Source: a virus. From it: a stretch of DNA of 50,509 bases. Where the stretch lies: the IMG/VR virus record IMGVR_UViG_3300008107_000272, positions 1-50,509 of that record. One strand, 5' to 3'. The notes beneath the pieces were generated by a model. It saw only the letters and a list, made by a program, of their open reading frames with translations. It was not told the DNA's origin and searched no databases. Positions within the stretch are counted from its first letter, which is position 1. Each line of letters begins with the position of its first letter. A program made the translations under genes and the position numbers. Of this stretch, positions 33,612-39,110 are shown piece by piece.

Positions 33612-33956
33612 TCAGGCGAACACGAATCCGTTGGTGAACTCATGCTCATTATAGACAGGAGAGGTTCCAATCTGCCCGATGAACTTATGAACGAACCACT
33701 TAAAGTTGCGCTGGTAGACACACTCACCGTTGATTGCGTTCGCTTGAAGAATAGCATTCAAACGGGATTTGGTAGTGCTAGACTGATAACCACCATCGAA
33801 GATGGTCACGTAATCATCACCAATCTCAGCAATCTTGTTGCCGTGCAGATACACGAAGGAAACACCATCACTGTCAGTGTGAACCTCAGTGTTGCCAGAC
33901 TTCCAGTTGCGGGAGTCACGAATGGCAGCGTTCATCTCACGTTCGATCTTACGCAT
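33612..33956 (-). CDS. Conserved phage protein, unknown function
   Basis: 114 aa: MRKIEREMNAAIRDSRNWKS, then GNTEVHTDSDGVSFVYLHGN and KIAEIGDDYVTIFDGGYQSS. The GNTxVxxxxxxxxVYLHGNxIA pattern with 'DGG..S.TT.SRLNAIL' resembles a family found in many phages and some cyanobacterial genomes; I know of no function. A beta-sandwich-like N-terminal half is likely. Start placed downstream of the CATACT -10 at about 33982. Confidence 0.72.
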   Translation of the reverse strand: MRKIEREMNAAIRDSRNWKSGNTEVHTDSDGVSFVYLHGNKIAEIGDDYVTIFDGGYQSSTTKSRLNAILQANAINGECVYQRNFKWFVHKFIGQIGTSPVYNEHEFTNGFVFA

Positions 33957-34025
33957 TGGGGTTGGTTGCGTTGACAAATGTAGTATGGACCAGATCGGGG
34001 AGCATTGCAACCCCCCTTGTGCCAC

Positions 34026-34211
34026 TTAATCGACTGTCACACCCTCCACCAGTTCAGGGTAGTATTCTTGACACTCAGTGATCAATTCTTCGTCAGAATA
34101 CTTAGCATAACCCTCATCCAGATAATCATAACAGAGTTGGGTCATTGTTTTGAGGTCCATGTCATCCAACATCTGCTGAATGAGTTGATCTTGAAGTTCA
34201 GTGCGGTTCAT
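34026..34211 (-). CDS. Small acidic protein
   Basis: 61 aa: MNRTELQDQLIQQMLDDMDL, then KTMTQLCYDYLDEGYAKYSD and EELITECQEYYPELVEGVTV. Helical; the C-terminal 'YS.eELi.E..eYyPeLl' is shared with small cyanophage proteins. The ATG overlaps the upstream stop (TGATG), so it is the third gene in a coupled trio. Confidence 0.72.
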   Translation of the reverse strand: MNRTELQDQLIQQMLDDMDLKTMTQLCYDYLDEGYAKYSDEELITECQEYYPELVEGVTVD

Positions 34212-34357
34212 CAACCTTGAGTAGTGTAGGACAACATGTTGTGGAGTTTGTCATAGAGAGCAGCAACATCTGCCCCCACATTCTCACTCACTTCTTGCCA
34301 ATCATCATGAAACTCAATGAGTTCAAGAATGGCGCAGATTTCGTTATGAGTTAGCAT
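34211..34357 (-). CDS. 48-aa protein in coupled trio
   Basis: MLTHNEICAILELIEFHDDW, then QEVSENVGADVAALYDKLHN and MLSYTTQG. Helical. Both ends overlap neighbouring genes as TGATG, which strongly supports it being translated although it is under 60 codons. No family recognised. Confidence 0.65.
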   Translation of the reverse strand: MLTHNEICAILELIEFHDDWQEVSENVGADVAALYDKLHNMLSYTTQG

Positions 34358-34485
34358 CAGTAATCGTAGTTTGCGTTCAGGTACTCATTGACATCGAACT
34401 TGTTATCTTCACGAAGTTCGGGAATGTCCATGTCAAAAATCTCACCAGGCATGTCTTGGATTTCTTGCCAGAGTTCATCAAACAT
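34357..34485 (-). CDS. 42-aa acidic protein, first of coupled trio
   Basis: MFDELWQEIQDMPGEIFDMD followed by IPELREDNKFDVNEYLNANY. Start placed 20-30 nt downstream of a TACATT -10-like element. Its stop overlaps the next ATG (TGATG). No family recognised. Confidence 0.62.
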   Translation of the reverse strand: MFDELWQEIQDMPGEIFDMDIPELREDNKFDVNEYLNANYDY

Positions 34486-34555
34486 GGTGTGTCTCTCAGG
34501 AACGAATGTAATGTAGAACGAAACGGGGGGAACCACAACCCCCCGTGTGACACTT

Positions 34556-34759
34556 CTAGACCTGGCACATCTCCGCCAGGCGGTTACGAATGTCAAACAA
34601 TTCCATCTCATCCATGTCTGCTGATTGTAAATCAACAGGTGCAAATTCTTCTAGATTAACACTACCGTTTGCATAAATTGGAGCATAATACAACTCATCC
34701 CCATCTTCCTGCGACAGAGTGTATACACAACCGTGATCAGGGTAAGTGATAAAAATCAT
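34556..34759 (-). CDS. Small protein, unknown function
   Basis: 67 aa: MIFITYPDHGCVYTLSQEDG, then DELYYAPIYANGSVNLEEFA and PVDLQSADMDEMELFDIRNR. Looks like a small beta protein. Start chosen after the TATGTT -10-like element at about 34785. Divergent from the plus-strand RNA element copy 2. Confidence 0.65.
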   Translation of the reverse strand: MIFITYPDHGCVYTLSQEDGDELYYAPIYANGSVNLEEFAPVDLQSADMDEMELFDIRNRLAEMCQV

Positions 34760-34818
34760 CGGGGTTTTGTGTTGAACGAATCCAACATAAACCCAGATCG
34801 GGGTGCCTTGGGGCAACA

Positions 34819-34844
34819 TTGTGCCACTAGAAGAACTGGCACAA
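34819..34844. repeat. TTGTGCCA-N10-TGGCACAA inverted repeat
   Basis: 8-bp perfect arms between the divergent gene (start 34759) and RNA element 2. Same family as 30835-30856. Confidence 0.55.
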
Positions 34845-34853
34845 GACCCCTTG

Positions 34854-34882
34854 CAATTGGATCTGGTGTCTGCTATCTTATA
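34854..34882 (+). promoter_or_regulatory. Plus-strand promoter for RNA element 2
   Basis: TTGCAA, a 17-bp spacer, then TATCTT on the plus strand, 20-odd bases before the structured core. The placement is equivalent to that of the promoter of copy 1. Confidence 0.48.
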
Positions 34883-34892
34883 AGAAATTCAA

Positions 34893-34984
34893 TGAGGGGA
34901 GAGGTATCCCTGCTGACGACAATACATCGCCACCGCTCCTGCCATAAAATATTCATTCTCAATAAGAAACCCCTTATTGAGAAT
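34893..34984 (+). ncRNA. Candidate structured small RNA, copy 2
   Basis: Second copy of the element at 30902-31009. Outer stem GGGGAG/CGCUCC (34896-34901 with 34934-34939, one mismatch), inner hairpin AGG/CCU (34902-34911), CGA/UCG hairpin (34917-34929) with a longer loop, and identical UGACGA, CGCCAC and UGCCAUAAAAUA segments. Downstream is a perfect 12-bp hairpin ATTCTCAATAAG/CTTATTGAGAAT (34955-34984) instead of the GC-rich terminator of copy 1. It lies between a divergent and a convergent gene, as copy 1 does. Confidence 0.55.
34955..34984. terminator. 12-bp perfect hairpin, possible bidirectional terminator
   Basis: ATTCTCAATAAG-AAACCC-CTTATTGAGAAT. Long but AT-rich, without a marked U-tract. 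It separates RNA element 2 from the convergent 50-aa gene. Related TTCTCAA/TTGAGAA arms recur at about 35663-35714. Confidence 0.5.
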
Positions 34985-34992
34985 AGAAGGGT

Positions 34993-35016
34993 TGTGCCAA
35001 TTCGAGAACTGGCACA
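34993..35016. repeat. TGTGCCA-N10-TGGCACA inverted repeat
   Basis: 7-bp perfect arms immediately after the stop of the 50-aa gene (35017). Together with 34819-34844 it brackets RNA element 2. Confidence 0.5.
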
Positions 35017-35169
35017 CTACCAGTCGATATCGTGATCTTTGATCTTACAATGGACATCCTCATTGGGTTCGAGTTGCAATAACTCTTTCCAATTAATATC
35101 CTCGATGTCTAGATCATCATAACACATGATGTCGAGTGTGACTGTAACTAGGCGCTTCTGTGCTAACAT
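35017..35169 (-). CDS. 50-aa conserved-looking acidic protein
   Basis: MLAQKRLVTVTLDIMCYDDL, then DIEDINWKELLQLEPNEDVH and CKIKDHDIDW. Alternating strand-helix pattern, acidic C-terminus. The 'VTVTLDI.cyDDLDieDINWkelL.Lep.EdV' pattern is familiar from short cyanophage proteins. The ATG is at the edge of the gene-free region that carries the palindrome array. Confidence 0.66.
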   Translation of the reverse strand: MLAQKRLVTVTLDIMCYDDLDIEDINWKELLQLEPNEDVHCKIKDHDIDW

Positions 35170-35256
35170 ACGTGTCTAGTGCGATGTGTCTAGATTATAT
35201 CATGCATAATGACGATATGCAAGATCTTGATAGTCTTGCCCATCTCGTGCATAATC

Positions 35257-35537
35257 CTCGTCGAGATCACGTACATCTAGTGTATAATGCTCGTCGAGAT
35301 CTGCGTAATCGTTGCCAGTGTATGAGTAGTCGAAATCGTAATCGTCGTACATAGCTCGTCGAGATTGTGTGAACGCTTTCGTATTGTAGCATAAAACTCG
35401 ACGAGATGCAATCTAGTCTAGATGTGTGTCTCGTCGAGAATCATACGAATATATATGTACTCTCGTCGAGTTTTATGTGTATCTCGTAACATAAGGTCTC
35501 GTCGAGATCCTATAAGTCTAGTGTGGGTCTCGTCGAG
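35257..35537. repeat. Array of eight CTCGNCGAG palindromes
   Basis: Copies at 35257, 35290, 35355, 35397, 35430, 35462, 35498 and 35529 (9 bp each). Start-to-start spacings are 33, 65, 42, 33, 32, 36 and 31 bp. The 65-bp gap is twice 32.5 and holds a decayed site (GTAGTCGAA, near 35326). About 32 bp is three helical turns, so the sites would lie on one face of the DNA. The centre is T in seven copies and A in one. I saw none of these elsewhere in the window. Confidence 0.85.
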
Positions 35538-35576
35538 TTTTGTGTGGGTTCTGGGAAATTTCTGCGGGCGGTGGAC

Positions 35577-35605
35577 TTGACAAACTGCGTGTCTTATGCT
35601 ACGCT
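35577..35605 (+). promoter_or_regulatory. Plus-strand promoter-like site after the array
   Basis: TTGACA, 17-bp spacer, TACGCT, followed by AAGGTCACAAG. GGTCACAAG also occurs just downstream of the -10 of RNA element 1. No gene follows on this strand. Confidence 0.4.
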
Positions 35606-35785
35606 CGCTAAGGTCACAAGACCTGGACCCATTTATAAGGTATTATCAGGTATTAGAATGCTTATTCTCAACAATAATACACTATTGATTCTCAATTAAT
35701 TAACACTTATTGAGAACAGTATAATAAACAACTTTATATTTAAAATACCTTTTTTTAATTAAATTTAACCTTTTTTACCCTATTT

Positions 35786-35962
35786 TTAACCTAAATCACT
35801 CTCTTTACGCTTATTTTCCATATCAGCAGTATGCTCTAATTCACCATGAACATGACGCCTTTGTTGACGCTTTGAAATCTCATTTGCTCTTGCTCTTGCG
35901 ACATCCACTGGATTCTGATTCATATGAGGAATCTGTTCCATTAACTGAGCAAACGTCTTCAT
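35786..35962 (-). CDS. Small basic protein with capsid-targeting-like N-terminus
   Basis: 58 aa: MKTFAQLMEQIPHMNQNPVD, then VARARANEISKRQQRRHVHG and a charged tail. MKTFxQxxEx resembles the MKTYQEF-type capsid-targeting sequence of T4 internal head proteins, and the basic remainder fits a DNA-associated internal protein. An AATAAATA late motif lies 24 nt upstream. The internal-protein role is inferred. Confidence 0.6.
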   Translation of the reverse strand: MKTFAQLMEQIPHMNQNPVDVARARANEISKRQQRRHVHGELEHTADMENKRKESDLG

Positions 35963-35985
35963 TGGTCTCTGTGTAAAGTTATGAT

Positions 35986-35993
35986 TATTTATT
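35986..35993 (-). promoter_or_regulatory. Late promoter-like motif (AATAAATA)
   Basis: Minus-strand AATAAATAAT 24 nt upstream of the gene starting at 35962, overlapping the stop region of the preceding gene. Confidence 0.5.
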
Positions 35994-36204
35994 TTTTATC
36001 TTTGATGATTGGTTGTGTATAAGGTACTCTACCTGTCTCTTCATACATTACCATATCATACTTGAACTTACACTCTAATGTCTTCTGATTACAAAGTTTA
36101 AGTGTATTGTTTATAGTTGATTGGGTATACATATTTGCTCCTAATGCAAATGATGTAATACCTGTGAGTATGAGTGCAGGAATGTATATAAGTTTAGTTC
36201 TCAT
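35989..36204 (-). CDS. Small exported or membrane-anchored protein
   Basis: 71 aa: MRTKLIYIPALILTGITSFA, then LGANMYTQSTINNTLKLCNQ and KTLECKFKYDMVMYEETGRV. N-terminal signal anchor followed by a small domain with two cysteines (LCNQKTLECK). Start at 36204 chosen because it overlaps the upstream stop as ATGA. Confidence 0.65.
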   Translation of the reverse strand: MRTKLIYIPALILTGITSFALGANMYTQSTINNTLKLCNQKTLECKFKYDMVMYEETGRVPYTQPIIKDKK

Positions 36205-36359
36205 TGTTGAAACAGTGGTAAGATTTCCGAGTTCAGATAACCCTGTTTCTTGATATGTTCTTCCCATAATGTGGCATCCTCAATGTTATAAAAGATTGCT
36301 TCTTGTTTCGCTTTCTTGTGGTCCTTCTTCAATTTGTAGTATACAACCTGGTATTTCAT
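36201..36359 (-). CDS. Conserved cyanophage mini-protein (FYNIEDATLWEEH)
   Basis: 52 aa: MKYQVVYYKLKKDHKKAKQE, then AIFYNIEDATLWEEHIKKQG and YLNSEILPLFQQ. The block 'ATFYDIEDAxxWExHxKKxGxxNxEIxPxF' is one I associate with small cyanophage proteins. It overlaps the 3' end of the preceding frame (to 36286) in another register, and couples to the next gene by ATGA. Confidence 0.75.
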   Translation of the reverse strand: MKYQVVYYKLKKDHKKAKQEAIFYNIEDATLWEEHIKKQGYLNSEILPLFQQ

Positions 36360-36531
36360 TTTTGTTCCAATGACGAATTACACCTGCAATAATGAATAGA
36401 TTAGTAATCAAATAAGTGGCAAAGATAAGAGTTCGAATCATTGCAATTCGATCAGACTCTTTATCACACTTGGATGCTTTTTCTCCTAATGATTTTGCCC
36501 ACCATCTCCATAATGACTTTTGCCTTTTCAT
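36286..36531 (-). CDS. Membrane protein with overlapping 3' end
   Basis: 81 aa: MKRQKSLWRWWAKSLGEKAS, then KCDKESDRIAMIRTLIFATY and LITNLFIIAGVIRHWNKNEI. Amphipathic basic N-terminus with LWRWWAK, then one transmembrane helix. The last 24 codons overlap out of frame with the 52-aa gene, and their sequence (PGCILQIEEGPQESETRSNL) looks unselected. The gene may have extended by loss of an earlier stop. Confidence 0.7.
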   Translation of the reverse strand: MKRQKSLWRWWAKSLGEKASKCDKESDRIAMIRTLIFATYLITNLFIIAGVIRHWNKNEIPGCILQIEEGPQESETRSNLL

Positions 36532-36782
36532 GCACTTGGATTTTGTTTTCTAAGAATTTGGAGATCTCTTAACTTTTGTCCAGGAGATCTGAGATCTAAT
36601 GGAGTTTGTGTTTTTGGCGGAACCATCTGTGCCTGTCTTGGTGGAAGTCCATACTTCTCACGGAACTTATCAAAACCTTCTGGTGGTTGAGTTGGTTGAG
36701 ATGGTCCTGAGGGTGGAACATAAGGTTTGTTTGGAATACCACCAGTATTGACTTCGAATACAAACTGTCTGAAAGTTTTCAC
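36528..36782 (-). CDS. Proline-rich protein with capsid-targeting-like N-terminus, GTG start
   Basis: 84 aa from a GTG: VKTFRQFVFEVNTGGIPNKP, then YVPPSGPSQPTQPPEGFDKF and REKYGLPPRQAQMVPPKTQT. The MKTFRQFVFE start resembles the T4 capsid-targeting sequence; the rest is proline-rich and probably disordered. A longer in-frame start would overlap the upstream gene. Packaging into the head is inferred. Confidence 0.6.
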   Translation of the reverse strand: MKTFRQFVFEVNTGGIPNKPYVPPSGPSQPTQPPEGFDKFREKYGLPPRQAQMVPPKTQTPLDLRSPGQKLRDLQILRKQNPSA

Positions 36783-36783
36783 T

Positions 36784-37032
36784 TTACTTCTGAATAATTG
36801 CCTCAGAATATTTATCCTCACGATACCCAACGTGATCTAATTCTTTCCATTGTTCCTTATAACACAAGACCATCAGACGATCATTACGATGCAATGCACA
36901 TGCCTCATAGTTTTCTTTATCTTTTGGTTTGACTCCCATCTCAATTGTGATGTACTGCTTATCCTTAAAATAAACCCATCCTTCAATATGTGATTTCCAC
37001 CTTACATAATCATTCACCTGTGGTTCATACAT
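36784..37032 (-). CDS. Conserved cyanophage protein (NDYVRWKxHIEGWVYF)
   Basis: 82 aa: MYEPQVNDYVRWKSHIEGWV, then YFKDKQYITIEMGVKPKDKE and NYEACALHRNDRLMVLCYKE. The sequence looks like a family found in most cyanomyoviruses; its small beta-barrel-like pattern (YVRWK..EGWVYF....YITIE) suggests an SH3- or OB-like fold. Function unknown. ATG 37032 preferred over a GTG two codons upstream; it overlaps the previous gene by 8 nt. Confidence 0.8.
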   Translation of the reverse strand: MYEPQVNDYVRWKSHIEGWVYFKDKQYITIEMGVKPKDKENYEACALHRNDRLMVLCYKEQWKELDHVGYREDKYSEAIIQK

Positions 37033-37369
37033 AGGCACACTCCAATGGTGTACGTTTGGGAATCATTGCAGAATAAGGAGTCGTCTGATCAATGTCTACC
37101 TTATCACCGACTGTCTTGGCGTTGACAGGAGAGTGGTAGCACTTGGTCTTTGTATTGTAGAATCCCCAGATACTACGAGTGATGCCACCACCATTGTAAA
37201 CAAACCTGTAAGAATTATGAATCCACACTGCAATAACATGAGTTTTGAATGAAACGAATTCATAAGAATAACCTTTGGGTGCAGTGTGTGGAAATTCAAG
37301 TGTCACTGGGAATTTGATACCAGGGTTGTGGATTCGGTACGGCACGAAGTGAATTTGGATTATAACCAT
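37025..37369 (-). CDS. Conserved cyanophage protein, unknown function
   Basis: 114 aa: MVIIQIHFVPYRIHNPGIKF, then YSYEFVSFKTHVIAVWIHNS and SIWGFYNTKTKCYHSPVNAK. The tail PYSAMIPKRTPLECAYV and the SIWGFYxxKTxxYxxPxNxKTVG block resemble a conserved cyanophage protein of unknown function. It overlaps the upstream 63-aa gene by 74 nt in another frame. Confidence 0.76.
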   Translation of the reverse strand: MVIIQIHFVPYRIHNPGIKFPVTLEFPHTAPKGYSYEFVSFKTHVIAVWIHNSYRFVYNGGGITRSIWGFYNTKTKCYHSPVNAKTVGDKVDIDQTTPYSAMIPKRTPLECAYV

Positions 37370-37487
37370 CCGCGATCAATTGATCTAACACTTCCTTTGT
37401 CCTCTCTTTTGTCATATCGACATATTTCTCATCGACCAGTTCCCAACCAGTCGTACACAGTTCTTCAATACGATAAAGTCTTTCCAT
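37296..37487 (-). CDS. Conserved cyanophage protein (MERLYRIEELCTTGWEL)
   Basis: 63 aa: MERLYRIEELCTTGWELVDE, then KYVDMTKERTKEVLDQLIAD and GYNPNSLRAVPNPQPWYQIP. A clearly conserved cyanophage type: the 'RIEELCTTGWEL....LTKE.c...L..l...GYNPn.LRAVpd' pattern. Function unknown; the CTTGWE and GYNPxxLRAV parts suggest a small RNA- or protein-binding fold. Confidence 0.8.
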   Translation of the reverse strand: MERLYRIEELCTTGWELVDEKYVDMTKERTKEVLDQLIADGYNPNSLRAVPNPQPWYQIPSDT

Positions 37488-37493
37488 AGTTAA

Positions 37494-37724
37494 TCAAGTC
37501 GTAAATGCATCGATGATACCAGATTCATAATCATCCACAAGTGAGAACTTCTGTGCCTTGACGACATTTGGCATGATCAGATTCTGATAATTCTCATCAA
37601 ATCCTTCCTCCTGCGATAGAATCTCAAATGCCTCCGTATCATTATCTGCAATCAGTGATACAACACCACCATACTCAGAAGAAGGAAACGGAACCCAGTA
37701 GTCAACAATGTAAAGTGATTTCAT
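37494..37724 (-). CDS. Conserved cyanophage protein (MKSLYIVDYWVPFPSSEYGG)
   Basis: 76 aa: MKSLYIVDYWVPFPSSEYGG, then VVSLIADNDTEAFEILSQEE and VKAQKFSLVDDYESGIIDAF. A very conserved cyanophage small protein, predicted alpha/beta; function unknown. Gap of 6 nt to the downstream gene suggests an operon. Confidence 0.8.
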   Translation of the reverse strand: MKSLYIVDYWVPFPSSEYGGVVSLIADNDTEAFEILSQEEGFDENYQNLIMPNVVKAQKFSLVDDYESGIIDAFTT

Positions 37725-37737
37725 TTCTGTCCGTAAA

Positions 37738-37908
37738 TTACTTGATTATTTTAGATGAATGTTGGGTCTTTGTCAACTGTCTTTGCAGTTCAACCTGAAT
37801 TGAAATGAGATGTCCATAAAGAAACTTTTCATACTCATTTCCTTGAAAAAGTGAAGTGAGATTCTCAATCTGCATCAGTGCCAGAATCAGTTTAGTCTGA
37901 TCGTTCAC
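37738..37908 (-). CDS. 56-aa helical protein, GTG start
   Basis: VNDQTKLILALMQIENLTSL, then FQGNEYEKFLYGHLISIQVE and LQRQLTKTQHSSKIIK. The GTG overlaps the upstream stop (GTGA), which supports this start. All-helical, with 'ALMQIENL..LF..NEYE.FLYgHL..i..EL.RQL' typical of small cyanophage proteins. Confidence 0.72.
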   Translation of the reverse strand: MNDQTKLILALMQIENLTSLFQGNEYEKFLYGHLISIQVELQRQLTKTQHSSKIIK

Positions 37909-38087
37909 AGAAACTCCTGCATATAATAATCGACAGTGATCTCTAATTCTGCTGCCTTTTGTTCATAGAAATGATCAGTATACTGTCGTGCAGAAGTCCA
38001 GGCATCGTGATTGAACTTTTCAACCTCTGCATGTTTTGTGAAATCTTCAAAAGCGTTCATAAATTGTTGAATGTCTTCGTCGTTCAT
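37905..38087 (-). CDS. Small helical protein
   Basis: 60 aa: MNDEDIQQFMNAFEDFTKHA, then EVEKFNHDAWTSARQYTDHF and YEQKAAELEITVDYYMQEFL. Start at 38087 fixed by the ATGA overlap with the upstream membrane mini-gene. No family recognised beyond resemblance to other cyanophage small proteins with a 'TVDYYl.EFl' C-terminus. Confidence 0.7.
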   Translation of the reverse strand: MNDEDIQQFMNAFEDFTKHAEVEKFNHDAWTSARQYTDHFYEQKAAELEITVDYYMQEFL

Positions 38088-38230
38088 TTGGCGTAATGGC
38101 AATTTGGATTGTGTGGTTGTTGAGCACAGACTTGATCATATGCCTTGAACATTTCGGCATCACGTCGTGCAATCATACCGTTATACATCAGAATACCAAT
38201 GACGGCAAGAAACCAATAAGAAGTTTTCAT
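38084..38230 (-). CDS. 48-aa single-pass membrane protein
   Basis: MKTSYWFLAVIGILMYNGMI, then ARRDAEMFKAYDQVCAQQPH and NPNCHYAK. N-terminal transmembrane anchor and a short cysteine-containing tail (C..QQPHNPNC). Coupled to the next gene by ATGA and close behind the upstream stop. Confidence 0.68.
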   Translation of the reverse strand: MKTSYWFLAVIGILMYNGMIARRDAEMFKAYDQVCAQQPHNPNCHYAK

Positions 38231-38494
38231 TCAGCAGGCACCATGAAAAGGATTACCCTCTTGGGGGGAGTTTTGATTGTCACCAGTCACCACATAATCG
38301 TGTGCCAGGCGATCACGAATTGCAAGAGTCTTCTCCACACGGTTCAGATACTTCTTAGAGATCCGATCAATACCTTTCCAAGAAAGGATCTGCACACACC
38401 ACTCGGTGCTGATGTCACCATAAGAATCCTGCAGAGGATAGTATCCGACCAGCATCGTTCCGTCTTTGGATTGCAGTGTGGGGAAGTCAGGCAT
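38231..38494 (-). CDS. Conserved cyanophage protein, first of an operon
   Basis: 87 aa: MPDFPTLQSKDGTMLVGYYP, then LQDSYGDISTEWCVQILSWK and RVEKTLAIRDRLAHDYVVTG. Function unknown. A strong Shine-Dalgarno (AAGGGAG) precedes the ATG and a TATAAT promoter lies at 38521-38526, so it heads the operon that runs to about 37.3 kb. Confidence 0.7.
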   Translation of the reverse strand: MPDFPTLQSKDGTMLVGYYPLQDSYGDISTEWCVQILSWKGIDRISKKYLNRVEKTLAIRDRLAHDYVVTGDNQNSPQEGNPFHGAC

Positions 38495-38503
38495 TGGAGG
38501 TCT

Positions 38504-38526
38504 CCCTTGATTACCTTTGTATTATA
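38504..38526 (-). promoter_or_regulatory. Early promoter with TATAAT -10
   Basis: Minus-strand CTATAATACAAAGGTAATCA leading to the Shine-Dalgarno of the gene at 38494. A near-identical 20-odd-bp copy lies at 40208-40230 and shorter relatives at 41472-41495 and 44029-44046. No recognisable -35. Confidence 0.62.
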
Positions 38527-38528
38527 GG

Positions 38529-38732
38529 TCAGAAGGAGGGCACCACATCGTACCGTAGACCAGTTTCGGAAGTGTCCATCCGCTCCCAGAGCGAATAGAG
38601 TTTGTTATACAGTGCCGATGCACTTCCATACTCTCTTGACAATCGAATTTCATCCACATTATCAAGATCTTGAAGTGCAGAAAGAAGAATACCGATCTCC
38701 TGCACATTTAAATTTACATTAACGTCTTTCAT
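38529..38732 (-). CDS. Conserved cyanophage protein (VNLNVQEIGILLSALQ)
   Basis: 67 aa: MKDVNVNLNVQEIGILLSAL, then QDLDNVDEIRLSREYGSASA and LYNKLYSLWERMDTSETGLR. The 'V.v.LnvqEigiLLsaLq.ld..de.rl..eYGS..aLYnkL' pattern is conserved in cyanophages. Small strand-helix fold; function unknown. Confidence 0.77.
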   Translation of the reverse strand: MKDVNVNLNVQEIGILLSALQDLDNVDEIRLSREYGSASALYNKLYSLWERMDTSETGLRYDVVPSF

Positions 38733-38738
38733 TTGTTA

Positions 38739-39110
38739 TCAGTCCCAACTTACATTTTGTACATAGAATCCTGGCATGACATTGGACCAGTTACCAAGTT
38801 GCCCTACTTCACCAATTTTATATTCCCACTTATAGGCAAACTTATTATGACTGTCCCAAGTCATAAATCCTTTTTCTTTATCAAACCACGATTTGATTGT
38901 CAGACCAAATCGATTGGAGAAGATGTTGCGAGTGCGAAGAAATCCACCCTTCTGACGGGTTTCGACCACTACACACAGATCGGTCATTGGTTTACCCTCA
39001 TTCATCAATGCACAAGAAGTCTCATAACGAAATGGTTGATAAGAAGATTCTGTCTGTGCATAGACAGGAGACGACAGAATCAGTGCAGCAAGAATAGCAA
39101 GTTTTTTCAT
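38739..39110 (-). CDS. Secreted (periplasmic) protein with signal peptide
   Basis: 123 aa. MKKLAILAALILSSPVYAQT is a textbook Sec signal peptide (n-region KK, hydrophobic core, VYA cleavage). The mature part has two cysteines (TSCALMNEGKPMTDLC) and a beta-rich sequence ending NVMPGFYVQNVSWD. The start overlaps the RlpA-like stop (ATGA), so the two are co-translated and both may act in the cell envelope. Function unknown. Confidence 0.75.
   Translation of the reverse strand: MKKLAILAALILSSPVYAQTESSYQPFRYETSCALMNEGKPMTDLCVVVETRQKGGFLRTRNIFSNRFGLTIKSWFDKEKGFMTWDSHNKFAYKWEYKIGEVGQLGNWSNVMPGFYVQNVSWD

Larger units (their letters stand above)
35170..35785. other. 616-bp gene-free region with palindrome array and AT-rich flank
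   Basis: No convincing gene on either strand. From left to right it contains GTCTAG repeats, eight CTCGNCGAG palindromes (separate entry), a plus-strand TTGACA-17-TACGCT promoter-like site (35577-35605), an AGGTC/GACCT hairpin, TTCTCAA/TTGAGAA inverted repeats (35663-35714), and a very AT-rich segment with long T runs (35725-35785). The combination of iteron-like sites next to an AT-rich stretch is what a replication origin or a partition/control locus can look like. Confidence 0.6.

Noticed and set aside
34893-34947. Short minus-strand peptide (MAGAVAMYC...) across RNA element 2
   Set aside because: The equivalent frame in copy 1 is shifted and different, so conservation is at RNA or DNA level and not protein level.
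35257-35537. CRISPR array
   Set aside because: Repeats are only 9 bp and palindromic, spacers vary in length and no cas gene is near.
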